64,000 nt of DNA from Methanocalculus sp. MSAO_Arc2. Its GTDB lineage: Archaea; Halobacteriota; Methanomicrobia; Methanomicrobiales; Methanocorpusculaceae. Shown here in pieces: positions 1 through 8,686 of this stretch (position 1 is its first letter; each line of letters starts with the position of its first letter). The notes below the pieces were generated by a model, which worked only from the letters and a program-made list of their open reading frames with translations, was not told the origin of the DNA and did no database searches. Where the stretch lies: assembly GCA_003838065.1 (NCBI GenBank), contig QZAC01000038.1, positions 1 through 64,000 of the forward strand, given 5' to 3'. The position numbers and the translations under genes were made by a program.

Positions 1-2
1 AG

Positions 3-107
3 GCATACCGGCTCCTGAAGAGAAGAACGCTTGCTGCCATTGCTCTTCAGTATCCTGGTCGTGCAGACGAATGCAGACGACAGGCGCTGGAAACAGATGA
101 ATCCTGA
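3..107 (+). CDS. C-terminal end of an unidentified protein (partial)
   Basis: The window opens inside a reading frame that runs from base 3 to a TGA at 105-107, giving about 34 residues that end in ETDES. The peptide is rich in Arg, Ala and Leu and its codons resemble those of the neighbouring genes, so it may be the tail of a plus-strand gene that starts to the left. It would be convergent with the phosphatidyltransferase gene, with a gap of about 40 bases. The fragment is too short to assign to a family, and it could be a chance open frame. Confidence 0.3.
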   Translation, partial: AYRLLKRRTLAAIALQYPGRADECRRQALETDES

Positions 108-147
108 GATCCCGGTCCAGCCATCAGCAACACCCGGGATCAGATGG

Positions 148-753
148 TCACCTCTTCCGTTTCAGCTCCTGCCAGACAAAATGAAACCGCTGCAAAGCGG
201 TGATGTGGCCGAGGAAGCCAAAGAGGAGGAGCATGATCCCAAGGTACGTCCAGGAGAAGATTCCGGTCGGGAAGAGAATGTCACAGATACCGGCAAGGAG
301 GATTAAGAAGAGCCGATCGGCCCGGCCGAGCAGGCCGCCATAGTACCGGCCAACGCCGACCGCCTGTGCCTGTGTCCCCAGGTACGAGGACATCAGGACC
401 CCGGTAAGAGCAAAGATTCCAACCTCCCACCTGGCAAATCCTCCGGCGAAAATCCCGACAATGATGAAGATATCTGCATATCGATCAAGCACATGATCAA
501 GGAAGTCACCCATCGTGCCGGCTGATCCCAGCTCCCGGGCGACCGCCCCATCGATCGCATCAAAAAAAGCGTTCACCGCAACAAAAAAGACCCCGATCCC
601 GATCTCACGATACCAGAATGCAGCTCCGGCGATCATTGCTGCGATCAGCGCCAGTACTGTGATGATATTCGGGGTGAGGCCGAGGCGTATCAAGAGCCTG
701 GCAACCGGCCGTACAATCCCGGCAAAGTGTGGGCGGAGCTGATCCAGTGTCAT
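148..753 (-). CDS. CDP-alcohol phosphatidyltransferase, probably archaetidylinositol-phosphate synthase
   Basis: Integral membrane enzyme that transfers a phospho-alcohol group from a CDP-activated lipid to a polar acceptor during ether-lipid synthesis. The CDP-alcohol phosphatidyltransferase signature is complete: Asp68-Gly69, Ala72-Arg73, Gly82, Asp86 and Asp90. Several hydrophobic segments follow, consistent with the usual six-helix fold, and 201 residues is a normal length. The N-terminus (RPxxRxLxxLGLTPN) resembles archaeal PgsA-like enzymes annotated as archaetidylinositol-phosphate synthase, but the acceptor alcohol cannot be read from the sequence. The start codon overlaps the stop of the adenylate-kinase-like gene by four bases (ATGA), so it is probably the last gene of the pyrG operon and translationally coupled. 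Confidence 0.88.
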   Translation of the reverse strand: MTLDQLRPHFAGIVRPVARLLIRLGLTPNIITVLALIAAMIAGAAFWYREIGIGVFFVAVNAFFDAIDGAVARELGSAGTMGDFLDHVLDRYADIFIIVGIFAGGFARWEVGIFALTGVLMSSYLGTQAQAVGVGRYYGGLLGRADRLFLILLAGICDILFPTGIFSWTYLGIMLLLFGFLGHITALQRFHFVWQELKRKR

Positions 754-1265
754 GGCATCGTTGTCTCGAGATAGTCAGACCAGTCACAGGCACCATGTGA
801 AGGAGCAGCTCTCCCTGCAATAACCTCCTGGACAAAGTCGGCAACCCTCTCGCTATCGATATCTGTCGTCTCAAGTTCATAAATTACTTCTGGATCAAAC
901 GACTCCAGACTCTCGATCAGAACAAGATCGAGTGCTTCGGCAAGGGCGTTTTCTTCAGCCTTCTTCCGGGAGTACCCACGACTGAGCAGACGTTCAATGA
1001 TCACATGGGGATCGCACCTGAGAAGAACAACCCGGTCGCAGGGGAGAAGGTGTGCGAGATGCCCTTCTACCACACCGTCGATTGGCTCAAAACCATCTGC
1101 CCACTCCTCTTCATCAATAATCTGTGTATCCCGAACAGGATCCTTCTCAATAATATAAGGTTCAATCGTATCGTTGATCCTGACCACCCTGATGCCCCGT
1201 TTTTCAAGAATATCAGCAACCGTTGACTTTCCAGTACCGGGGACACCGGTTAATCCGATCATCAT
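750..1265 (-). CDS. Adenylate kinase-like NMP kinase (Fap7/AK6 family)
   Basis: Small P-loop kinase of 171 residues. The Walker A motif GVPGTGKST sits at residues 7-15, directly after the first beta strand, as in the archaeal Fap7/adenylate kinase 6 family. Members have adenylate kinase and ATPase activity, and in eukaryotes and some archaea they act in maturation of the small ribosomal subunit 3' end through contact with uS11. The LID region around residues 95-110 (SRGYSRKKAEENALAE) is short and basic, as usual for the family. It overlaps hisC upstream and the phosphatidyltransferase gene downstream by four bases each, so it lies in a tightly coupled operon of otherwise unrelated functions. 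Confidence 0.85.
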   Translation of the reverse strand: MMIGLTGVPGTGKSTVADILEKRGIRVVRINDTIEPYIIEKDPVRDTQIIDEEEWADGFEPIDGVVEGHLAHLLPCDRVVLLRCDPHVIIERLLSRGYSRKKAEENALAEALDLVLIESLESFDPEVIYELETTDIDSERVADFVQEVIAGRAAPSHGACDWSDYLETTMP

Positions 1266-2329
1266 AGCGACTGTACCGCCTGGAGAAACCGTTCACACTC
1301 CCAGTCCTCTCCGATCGACACCCTGATGAAATTCTCACCAAGCCCGGGGAAACTCTCGCATGCCCGCACCAGGACCCCATGGCGTGCAAGCGCATCAACG
1401 GCCTCCCTTCCCGTCATGGGGCTCATATCGATCATGACAAAATTGGCACCGCTTGCTGCCACAGGATAGGGGATCTCATCAATAAACCGCTTTCGCCATC
1501 TTCTGACATGGGAAATGAACCGGTCTGCATAGGCCGGGTCACCGAGTGCACCGATGGCAGCCTGTGCAGAGACAGAATTGAGTGCAAACGGTGTGGCTGC
1601 GGTCTGGTAATAGGGGACAAACCAGTCCGGAACAATCGCATACCCGATCCGAAGACCTGCAAGCCCGTATACCTTTGACATCGTACGGCCAATAATCAGG
1701 TTCCCGTATTCATTCAGAAGAGGAAGATAATCAACAGTAGAAAACTCGCCATAGGCATTATCAAGGAAGAGGATTCCGTGTAGTCCCTCAAGGATGGCCG
1801 CGATATCCTCAGGCGGCGTCACCGAGCCGGTCGGGTTGTTGGGCGAACAGATAAACGAGAGTTTTGCATCACCGGCACCTGAACAGAATGCTTTAGGATC
1901 CACGGCATACTCAGCTCCACGCGGGATCTGCAGGATGCTGCCCCCCTGTGCCCGGACAGAGAGGCTGTAAAACGAGAAGGTAGGTGTAGAGATAGCAACC
2001 GGGTCATCCTGTGCGATGAATGTCCGCACAACCGTCTCGATCACCCCATCCATGCCGGGTCCCACAACAACAGGATAATCCGGATAGATCGACCGCAGCA
2101 TCTTCCTCAGCCCGTCATGGTGCGTATCCGGGTACCGGTTGACAGAACCAAGTGCTGCACTGGCCTCTGTTATTGCATACGGTGACGGCGGGAAGGGGTT
2201 TTCATTTGAGGCAAGCCGTGCAACCTTCTCAAAGCCATACCGCGATGCAATATCTTCTGCTCTGTCAGCAAAGACATACCCGCCTTGCTGAAAAACGGAT
2301 CTAACCAAGGACCTCGGTGAGGACTTCAC
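1262..2329 (-). CDS. hisC: Histidinol-phosphate aminotransferase
   Basis: PLP-dependent fold type I aminotransferase that converts imidazole-acetol phosphate plus glutamate to histidinol phosphate plus 2-oxoglutarate. The family marks are all visible: SNENP near residue 43, CSPNNPTG around 162-168, LDNAYGEF with the PLP-contacting Asp and Tyr, and the Schiff-base Lys in RTMSKVYGLAGLRIGY (about residue 219). A GTG start at 2329 is preferred because an AGGTG ribosome-binding site lies six bases upstream. A GTG at 2338 would add three residues. Either start lies inside the 3' end of argD. hisD lies 19 kb away, so histidine genes are dispersed in this window. Confidence 0.92.
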   Translation of the reverse strand: MKSSPRSLVRSVFQQGGYVFADRAEDIASRYGFEKVARLASNENPFPPSPYAITEASAALGSVNRYPDTHHDGLRKMLRSIYPDYPVVVGPGMDGVIETVVRTFIAQDDPVAISTPTFSFYSLSVRAQGGSILQIPRGAEYAVDPKAFCSGAGDAKLSFICSPNNPTGSVTPPEDIAAILEGLHGILFLDNAYGEFSTVDYLPLLNEYGNLIIGRTMSKVYGLAGLRIGYAIVPDWFVPYYQTAATPFALNSVSAQAAIGALGDPAYADRFISHVRRWRKRFIDEIPYPVAASGANFVMIDMSPMTGREAVDALARHGVLVRACESFPGLGENFIRVSIGEDWECERFLQAVQSL

Positions 2330-3434
2330 GGATGACACCTATCCCATGATCTATCTCGGCATCGCTTATGATCAGCGGCGGGACCAGCCGGAGGTTACCA
2401 TCGGCAGCAGCGTTCACAAGGACACCCTGCTCAGCGCACCTTTGTACAACAAGCGGGCACTGCTCCCCAACAGAGATCCCGATCATCAGGCCGAATACGC
2501 GGGGTTTCCATTCTGCAAGCCCGTTGGCAAACCGCTCACCTTTTGCTGCGATCACAGGGAGCAGGGGTTCGATCACATCCATCGTCGCCATGGCCGCAGC
2601 AACTGCAAGCGGGCCTCCGGCAAACGTACTTCCATGCTCGCCTTTTTTGAATGCCAGGCCTTCCCGGGCGGCGATAGCACCAATGGGAAAACCTGATCCA
2701 AGCCCTTTGGCAAGTGAGACGATATCGGGCATCACCTCTGTCTGGTGCATGGCAAGCCATGTCCCGGTCCGGCCCATACCGGTCTGCACTTCATCAGCAA
2801 TGAGAAGCGCTCCGGTCTCATCACAGATCTCCCGGACACCCTCGATAAAACCTTCAGGCGGTATGATCACCCCGGCCTCCCCCTGGATTGGCTCAAGCAG
2901 AACAGCTGCAGTCTCACTGTCAACCGCATTCCTGAGAGCGTCAGGATCTCCATACGGAACAAAACTGCATTTTGGCTCAAGGGGCATAAACGGCTCCCGG
3001 ATATCTGGTTTATGAGTCACAGCGAGGGAGCCGAAGGTCCGCCCATGGAAACTATGGGTAAATGCAACAGCATTCTTTCGCTTCGTCGCAAGCCGTGCCA
3101 GCTTGAGTGCGGCCTCGGTGGCCTCGGCACCCGAATTTGTGCAGAACACCCTGTCCATGCCGGTTGCGGTTGCCAGCCTCTCTGCAAACTCTGCCTGGCC
3201 GGGTACATAGTAAAGGTTTGAACAATGAATCAATTCCCGGGCCTGCCTGGAGATCGCCTCCACCACATGGTCATGGCAGTGGCCGGTGGAGCAGACAGCA
3301 ATTCCGGCAACCAGATCGAGATATTCTGTTCCTTCATCATCCCATACAGTACAACCCTTCCCCCGGCGGATCATCATCGTGCGGGAAAAAGCAGGCATAT
3401 AGTACCTGGCTTCAAGACTCCTGTAATCGCTCAT
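2301..3434 (-). CDS. argD: Acetylornithine aminotransferase (class III)
   Basis: Class III PLP aminotransferase of 377 residues, expected to act in arginine synthesis on N-acetylornithine; related enzymes also use N-succinyldiaminopimelate or ornithine. Key features are NSGAEATEAALKLAR near residue 100, the FHGRTFGSL motif, LLIADEVQTGMGRTG carrying the PLP-pyridine Asp, and the Schiff-base Lys in LAKGLGSGFPIG at about residue 243. The ATG at 3434 is chosen because a GAGTGAT ribosome-binding site precedes it. An ATG three codons earlier (3443) overlaps the guaA stop. It sits between guaA subunit B and hisC, and overlaps hisC by roughly 30 bases. Confidence 0.88.
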   Translation of the reverse strand: MSDYRSLEARYYMPAFSRTMMIRRGKGCTVWDDEGTEYLDLVAGIAVCSTGHCHDHVVEAISRQARELIHCSNLYYVPGQAEFAERLATATGMDRVFCTNSGAEATEAALKLARLATKRKNAVAFTHSFHGRTFGSLAVTHKPDIREPFMPLEPKCSFVPYGDPDALRNAVDSETAAVLLEPIQGEAGVIIPPEGFIEGVREICDETGALLIADEVQTGMGRTGTWLAMHQTEVMPDIVSLAKGLGSGFPIGAIAAREGLAFKKGEHGSTFAGGPLAVAAAMATMDVIEPLLPVIAAKGERFANGLAEWKPRVFGLMIGISVGEQCPLVVQRCAEQGVLVNAAADGNLRLVPPLIISDAEIDHGIGVIREVLTEVLG

Positions 3435-3439
3435 TGATA

Positions 3440-4357
3440 TCACTCGTATTCAATTGTTGCAGGGGGTTTTCCCGTAATATCATAGACGACCCGTGCGACA
3501 CCCGGGATCTCTGAGGTGATCCGGGATGCCATACGATCGAGTGTTTCATATGGCAGCCGGATAGGATCTGCGGTCATGCCATCGCGGGAGTTCACCGCAC
3601 GCACCGAGACGATCCAGCCATGGAGCCGGACGTCCCCCTTCACCCCGGTACCAAGGCCAATCAATGCAGCAAAACACTGCCAGGGAGAGTACGTCTCGAT
3701 CAGTTCTTCCTCAACAATCGCGTTTGCCTCACGAATAATGCCAACCTTCTCCGGAGTCACTTCTCCCAGCACCCGGACAGCGAGGCCGGGTCCGGGAAAT
3801 GGCATTCTATGCTGGATCTCAGGTGGAAGGCCAAGCGCACCTGCAACCACACGGACCTCGTCTTTATACAGGTCCCGGAGCGGTTCTATCACCCCTTTGA
3901 ACCTGATATCAAGCGGCATGCCTCCGACGTTATGATGGCTTTTTATGCCGCCCTCACTTTCGATCCGGTCAGGATATATGGTACCCTGGAGAAGGTAGTC
4001 TGCACCGGTTTCCTGAGCCTCCTTTTCAAATATCCGGATGAAACGCTCCCCTATTGCCCGTCTCTTCTCCTCGGGATCGGTAATACCCCTGAGTGCTGCA
4101 AAAAATTCTGCAGATGCATCGATGATCTTGAGATTGATTGAACCAAAGAGCTGTTTGATCCTGCCAGTCTCTCCCTTCCTCATGAGGCCGGTATCCACAT
4201 ATATGGGGATGAGCCGGTCTCCTATCGCCCGTGCTGCAAGTGCAGCGCAGACTGAACTGTCAACACCGCCTGAAAGTGCCATGACGACATGCCCTTCACC
4301 TGCAGCATCCCGTATATCCGCAACTGCTTCTTCAATGAATTTTTGTGCATTGACCAT
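3440..4357 (-). CDS. guaAB: GMP synthase, ATP-pyrophosphatase subunit (subunit B)
   Basis: Archaea often split GMP synthase into a glutaminase subunit (A) and this ATP-pyrophosphatase subunit (B), which adenylates XMP and aminates it to GMP. The PP-loop motif SGGVDSS is at residues 29-35, [12 protein letters not shown] follows, and the C-terminal dimerization domain ends with the conserved PPATIEYE. The length (305 residues) fits the stand-alone subunit, and no glutaminase domain is fused or adjacent in this window. The gene starts eight bases after pyrG, so the two nucleotide amidotransferase genes are co-transcribed. Confidence 0.95.
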   Translation of the reverse strand: MVNAQKFIEEAVADIRDAAGEGHVVMALSGGVDSSVCAALAARAIGDRLIPIYVDTGLMRKGETGRIKQLFGSINLKIIDASAEFFAALRGITDPEEKRRAIGERFIRIFEKEAQETGADYLLQGTIYPDRIESEGGIKSHHNVGGMPLDIRFKGVIEPLRDLYKDEVRVVAGALGLPPEIQHRMPFPGPGLAVRVLGEVTPEKVGIIREANAIVEEELIETYSPWQCFAALIGLGTGVKGDVRLHGWIVSVRAVNSRDGMTADPIRLPYETLDRMASRITSEIPGVARVVYDITGKPPATIEYE

Positions 4358-4365
4358 ATGATCAC

Positions 4366-5946
4366 CTATGTTGTCTTGTTATGTGCCCGACATGCAAGCA
4401 CGTATTCCAGAAATGGAGGTGACGGGCGTGTCGGCCGTGACCGGAACTCGGGATGGAACTGGGTGGCAATGAAGAACGGATGATCCGGTATCTCGAGTAT
4501 CTCCATTCTCTCACCATTTCGTCCCGAGAATACCAGTCTGTTCTCTTCAAGGATCCCGATATAGTCGGGGTTCATTTCGTACCTGTGCCGGTGGCGTTCG
4601 GTAATCTCGGGCCTGCCATAAATCCGGTCGGCAAGGGTTCCTGGAGTTATGGTAACAGGATAGTTGCCAAGCCGCATGGTCCCTCCATAATCTGCTTCAT
4701 CTGACTGGTCCGGCAGGAGCGTGATAACATGAGTCCCGGGGCCCATCTCAGAACTCATTGCATCAGGTATCAATGCGACATTGCGTGAATATTCAATGAC
4801 AGCAAGCTGGAACCCAAGACAGAGGCCAAGAAAGGGGACCTCACGTTCACGGGCAAACCGGATCGCCTGGATCTTCCCCTCTGTCCCGCGAATTCCAAAG
4901 CCGCCCGGGACGATGATACCATCGACTTCAGCCAGGATCTCAGTATCCAGGTCCTCGGCATCTACCCACCGGATATTTACCTCAGTCGACGTGGACCGAC
5001 CTGCATGTTTTAACGCCTCTTTTATGCTGATGTAGACATCCTCGATCCCGTATTTTGTCACAATAGCAACCGTAATCCGGCTGGTATATTCCCTGGTGAC
5101 CAGCCGGTACCAGTCTGAAGAGGGCGTATGCGCCTCGAGCTGGAGGAGATCGGTGATGACATCAGCGAGACCCTCCTTCTCAAGCTCCATTGGAACATGG
5201 TAGATATCCGGAACAGATGTTGCACTGACAACAGCCCGCTCAGGCACGTCGCAGAAGGCGGAGATCTTCTTTTTGGTATTGTGCCCGACCGAAAATTCAC
5301 TTCTTCCAACGATAACATCCGGATAAAGACCAAGCTCCCTGAGCGCCTTGACCGAATGCTGGGTGGGTTTGGTCTTGAGATCTCCCATTGAATCAGCCGG
5401 AATGAGTGTGACATGGATCAGGACGAAATCTCCGGGTGCTGCTTCCCAGTGCATCTGTCGTATCGCCTCTAAAAACGGCATGCTTTCAATATCGCCGACA
5501 GTTCCTCCTACCTCAACAATACAGGCTTCTGCCGATGTTAATGCGCCATTCCAGTTTTCTGCAGCCAGACGGATCTGTTGCTTGATCATATCGGTGATAT
5601 GAGGAATGATCTGGACGGTCTCACCAAGGTAGTCTCCACGCCGCTCCTTCTCGATGACAGCACGATAGATCTTTCCGGTCGTGATATTATGATCGGAGGT
5701 CAGTTCGATATCCATGAAACGCTCATAGTTGCCGAGATCAAGATCCACCTCGGCACCATCACGGAGGACAAAGACCTCTCCATGCTGTGCAGGATTCATC
5801 GTTCCCGCATCAATGTTTAAGTAGGGATCAATCTTCACCGCAGTAACAACATACCCTCTATTCTTCAGGATACGGCCAATGGAGGCGGCAGTGATACCTT
5901 TCCCAAGGCCACTCATCACCCCTCCGGTAACAACGATATATTTCAC
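4366..5946 (-). CDS. pyrG: CTP synthase (glutamine-hydrolysing)
   Basis: Makes CTP from UTP, ATP and glutamine in the cytoplasm. The N-terminal synthase domain opens with [16 protein letters not shown], carrying the P-loop. The C-terminal class I glutamine amidotransferase domain shows FLGLCLGFQ with the nucleophilic Cys and HPEFRSRP with the catalytic His. The GTG at 5946 is chosen because it lies directly before the family's conserved first strand and gives 526 residues. An upstream ATG at 6033, which overlaps the thioesterase stop, would add 29 residues with no counterpart in the family. The 84 bases between the genes could hold an internal promoter. Confidence 0.95.
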   Translation of the reverse strand: MKYIVVTGGVMSGLGKGITAASIGRILKNRGYVVTAVKIDPYLNIDAGTMNPAQHGEVFVLRDGAEVDLDLGNYERFMDIELTSDHNITTGKIYRAVIEKERRGDYLGETVQIIPHITDMIKQQIRLAAENWNGALTSAEACIVEVGGTVGDIESMPFLEAIRQMHWEAAPGDFVLIHVTLIPADSMGDLKTKPTQHSVKALRELGLYPDVIVGRSEFSVGHNTKKKISAFCDVPERAVVSATSVPDIYHVPMELEKEGLADVITDLLQLEAHTPSSDWYRLVTREYTSRITVAIVTKYGIEDVYISIKEALKHAGRSTSTEVNIRWVDAEDLDTEILAEVDGIIVPGGFGIRGTEGKIQAIRFAREREVPFLGLCLGFQLAVIEYSRNVALIPDAMSSEMGPGTHVITLLPDQSDEADYGGTMRLGNYPVTITPGTLADRIYGRPEITERHRHRYEMNPDYIGILEENRLVFSGRNGERMEILEIPDHPFFIATQFHPEFRSRPTRPSPPFLEYVLACRAHNKTT

Positions 5947-6029
5947 AGAGAACCACGCAACAGATACGTCTCGATTGTATAGACTATTATTCTTCGCATC
6001 CATCCCGGGGCAGAAATCCAGCTCTTCGA

Positions 6030-6446
6030 TCAACGACGGGAGACGATAGCAAACGAAGCTGTCGTCCGGGCCAGGACTTCGCCTGATCTGTTATCCCGCC
6101 GCACCTCGCCCTCTGTAAAGGCAACCCTTCGTCCGCGCCTGACAATCCATCCGCGCGCAAAAAGCATGCCATCTCTGGTACCTCTCAAAAAACTGGTGGA
6201 CTCAGAGATAGTAGCAATACCCTCACCTTCCTGAAGGACGGTATAGAGGGCGAGCGCCATTGCTTCATCAGCTAACGCAACGAAGACACCCCCCTGGAGC
6301 CAGCCAACACCATTCAACATAGTCGGGAGAACTTCCATTGATAATTCCGCTTTTCCGTCGCCAAAAGACAGGATGGAAACACCCATCATGGTGAAGAACG
6401 GATTCCCGATATCTCTTCCTGCTTTTACACGCTCATAATAATCCAT
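6030..6446 (-). CDS. PaaI-type hotdog thioesterase
   Basis: A 138-residue hotdog-fold protein of the PaaI/YdiI type, expected to hydrolyse acyl-CoA or another thioester; its substrate is unknown. Typical features are NPFFTMMG near the N-terminus, [19 protein letters not shown] forming the central helix with the active-site Gly and acidic residue, and a final strand with TTASFAIV. It is the first gene of the minus-strand pyrG cluster and may share its promoter. No coenzyme A pathway gene lies nearby to suggest a substrate. Confidence 0.82.
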   Translation of the reverse strand: MDYYERVKAGRDIGNPFFTMMGVSILSFGDGKAELSMEVLPTMLNGVGWLQGGVFVALADEAMALALYTVLQEGEGIATISESTSFLRGTRDGMLFARGWIVRRGRRVAFTEGEVRRDNRSGEVLARTTASFAIVSRR

Positions 6447-6902
6447 CAGGTACGAATATAATCGAGCGGATTTAAAGATTCCGAGGAGAGTTTTTATGTA
6501 TCATAAAGTCGTGTAGAAACTGAGGTGAACACACGCCGTCTCTCAAACAATTATTGGCGATTAAGATCACTCCAGCTGTTATAATTCCAGCTGCATCAGC
6601 CTGGTATACGGTTGATACAACATCGATTGAACCAGGGTCTCCTTTGGTGGAGAAGATCAATACAAATGATACACTCTCTACTGAGTATTGTACGACCGCT
6701 ACACCGGTAACAAACTACATGGTAACAAAGGAAGCATACACCACCAATTATGGATCGATCGGCTATTATCCATGCAAAGATGAAGTTGTCGACCTCTCTG
6801 CAACCCTGCAGCCTGCCCGGCTGACACCGGCGCCTCCGCCATTTCCGGTGCACTAGCTCTCCTCCATGCCAGAATACGGGAATAAAACGTTCATTTTTTT
6901 GT
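6447..6902. other. Intergenic region with one weak plus-strand reading frame
   Basis: Divergent spacer of 456 bases between the thioesterase and the GNAT gene. A plus-strand frame from a TTG at 6554 to a TAG at 6856 encodes 100 residues rich in Thr, Tyr and Pro with no recognisable domain. Its codon use is plausible, but there is no good ribosome-binding site and no relative I can name, so I do not call it a gene. A TATA-like AATAAAAC at about 6871-6878, roughly 25 bases before the GNAT ATG, would give an almost leaderless GNAT transcript. Confidence 0.4.
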
Positions 6903-7349
6903 ATGGCTGCCATTCGTCGCTATTCATCCGGGGATTTTAAACCTGTCGTATTGCTGGAGGCAAAAAGTTCAGGTTCATTCTATGGTGCATGCGTCTTCAT
7001 CAGGCAGATGGAGTCAGTTGCACAGCCGGCATTCTTTGTTTCTGTCACAGAAGGCGAAATAAGTGGCTATACAATAGGATCCAGAGTGTTTCAGTCAGCA
7101 GAGACAGGATGGATCCTGAGGCTTCAGGTGAAAACACAGTTCCAGAGGATGGGGATCGGGCGGAGTTTGGTAGAACGGTTGATCCTTGAATTTCAGGGAT
7201 ATGGGATTAATGACGTCTTTCTTTCAGTCTCTCCCAATAATCTCTCTGCCCTATCTCTCTATAAATCACTTGGGTTTATTGAAGATTTTTTCAAGGAAGA
7301 GTATTTCGGCCCTGGCGAGGACCGGTGGATCCTGAAAAAAACGATATAA
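6903..7349 (+). CDS. GNAT-family N-acetyltransferase (RimI-like)
   Basis: Single-domain GNAT protein of 148 residues that should transfer an acetyl group from acetyl-CoA. The acetyl-CoA pyrophosphate-binding motif QRMGIGRSLVERL is in the middle of the chain, followed by the NNLSALSLYKSLGF motif typical of RimI/ArdA-like enzymes, where Asn and Tyr line the acceptor site. The acceptor could be a protein N-terminus or a small amine; sequence does not decide. It may start the plus-strand run with the DJ-1 and glycosyltransferase genes, but 119 bases separate it from the next start, so an internal promoter is likely. Confidence 0.85.
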   Translation: MAAIRRYSSGDFKPVVLLEAKSSGSFYGACVFIRQMESVAQPAFFVSVTEGEISGYTIGSRVFQSAETGWILRLQVKTQFQRMGIGRSLVERLILEFQGYGINDVFLSVSPNNLSALSLYKSLGFIEDFFKEEYFGPGEDRWILKKTI

Positions 7350-7468
7350 AAACGATATTTCCGGCCAATGCCATAAGAACATTCTGTCTCTCTGAGAACA
7401 AATCATATAGGTGGAGTCAACAGTTTTCTTCAAAACCATTAATGGCAGGCTATCCGATATCATACTAC

Positions 7469-7984
7469 ATGAAACTCCTTGTAGCAGTAGCACCAGAGAG
7501 GTTCCGTGACGAGGAACTGAGCGAACCGATGAAGGTATTTTCATCATCCGGAATTAAAACTGTCATTGCGTCCACACGAACCGGCGAATGCCTTGGAATG
7601 CTTGGTGATCGGGTTTCTGCCACGGTCACATTTGATGAGGTATCAGCTGATGATTATGATGGAATCGTCATTATCGGCGGTATTGGATCACAGGATTTTC
7701 TCTGGAGCAGTGAAGCACTCATCGCGCGTGTCCAGGAATGCGCTGAACGCAAAAAAATCACCGCAGCCATCTGCCTCTCCCCGGTTGTGCTGGCATTTTC
7801 GGGTATTCTGAAAGGCAAAAGAGCAACCGTCTACCCAAGTCCTGCATCGACCCGGGAAATGAAGAAAGCCGGGGCAGTATTAACCGATGATCCGGTTGTC
7901 GTTGATGAAAACATCATTACGGCAAACGGACCCGGAGCGGCAAAAGCCTTTGGCGAAGCAATTGTCCGGGTGCTCAAAGAATAG
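7469..7984 (+). CDS. DJ-1/PfpI family protein
   Basis: Cytoplasmic class I glutamine-amidotransferase-like fold of 171 residues. The nucleophile elbow reads AAICLSPVVLAF, with Cys in the DJ-1/PfpI position, and the upstream acidic residue common to the family is in the VAVAPERFRDEEL segment. Relatives include peptidases, deglycases/glyoxalases and chaperones, and the activity cannot be chosen here. The ATG at 7469 matches the family's first strand (KLLVAVAPE). The open frame extends upstream to 7325, but that part overlaps the GNAT gene and looks non-coding. The glycosyltransferase gene starts four bases after the stop. Confidence 0.8.
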   Translation: MKLLVAVAPERFRDEELSEPMKVFSSSGIKTVIASTRTGECLGMLGDRVSATVTFDEVSADDYDGIVIIGGIGSQDFLWSSEALIARVQECAERKKITAAICLSPVVLAFSGILKGKRATVYPSPASTREMKKAGAVLTDDPVVVDENIITANGPGAAKAFGEAIVRVLKE

Positions 7985-7987
7985 ACC

Positions 7988-8686
7988 ATGCCCGGGATCA
8001 GGGAGAAAGACTGCAGCCTGATCATACCGGCATACAATGAGGAGGAGAGAATTGGAAGCCTTCTTGATGAATGCCTGGTTTTTGAGGGCGAAACGATTGT
8101 CGTCATCGAAGGCGATGACAGAACAAGAGAGATTGTATCAGAGTTCATCCAGAAACACCCGGGCCAGAACATCAGGTATCTCTCATCCAGCCGGAGGCTC
8201 GGGAAAGGAGGCGGCATTCGGTTTGGTATGGAAGAGGCCAGCCGCCCCTTCATCGGCTTTATTGATGCCGATGGATCAACAAGCATCCAGGAGATGATTG
8301 CCATATTCCAGAAACTCGATTATTATGACGCTGTGATTGGATCCAGGTGGCTGCCGGATGCGATCATCCCTATTCGACAGGGGCTCTGGCGCAGGGTGCA
8401 GAGTAGAATATTCAATGGTATCATCCGGATCTTCTTTGGGCTCCGTTATTCAGACACCCAGTGCGGAGCCAAGGCATTCCGCCGTGAGGTGATTGAAAGT
8501 GTCATCGACAATCTCTCAGCAACTGGATTTGAGTTTGATGTGGAGCTCCTCTGGAAGGTGGAAAAGGCCGGGTTTGTCATTGTTGAACATCCAATCCAAT
8601 GGAGCGACAGGGGCGGATCCACAGTCAGGATACGCGATTCGATCGCAATGCTGTATGGACTCCTTGCAATCAGGTTTTCACAATGA
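7988..8686 (+). CDS. Family 2 glycosyltransferase (dolichyl-phosphate sugar synthase-like)
   Basis: GT-A fold transferase of 232 residues, similar to enzymes that move glucose or mannose from a nucleotide sugar to dolichyl phosphate. Visible motifs are LIIPAYNEEERI at residues 11-22, the DADGS metal-binding motif at 93-97, GSRW, and DTQCGAKAFRR around 155-165, which is typical of dolichyl-phosphate glucosyl/mannosyltransferases. There are no C-terminal membrane helices, so it is probably peripheral. The likely role is in surface-protein glycosylation or glycolipid synthesis. Its stop overlaps the next start in an ATGA, coupling it to the TPR protein. Confidence 0.85.
   Translation: MPGIREKDCSLIIPAYNEEERIGSLLDECLVFEGETIVVIEGDDRTREIVSEFIQKHPGQNIRYLSSSRRLGKGGGIRFGMEEASRPFIGFIDADGSTSIQEMIAIFQKLDYYDAVIGSRWLPDAIIPIRQGLWRRVQSRIFNGIIRIFFGLRYSDTQCGAKAFRREVIESVIDNLSATGFEFDVELLWKVEKAGFVIVEHPIQWSDRGGSTVRIRDSIAMLYGLLAIRFSQ

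Noticed and set aside
6554..6856. A 100-codon plus-strand frame rich in Thr, Tyr and Pro upstream of the GNAT gene
   Set aside because: It starts with TTG, lacks a convincing ribosome-binding site and resembles no family I know. It is described only as part of the spacer.
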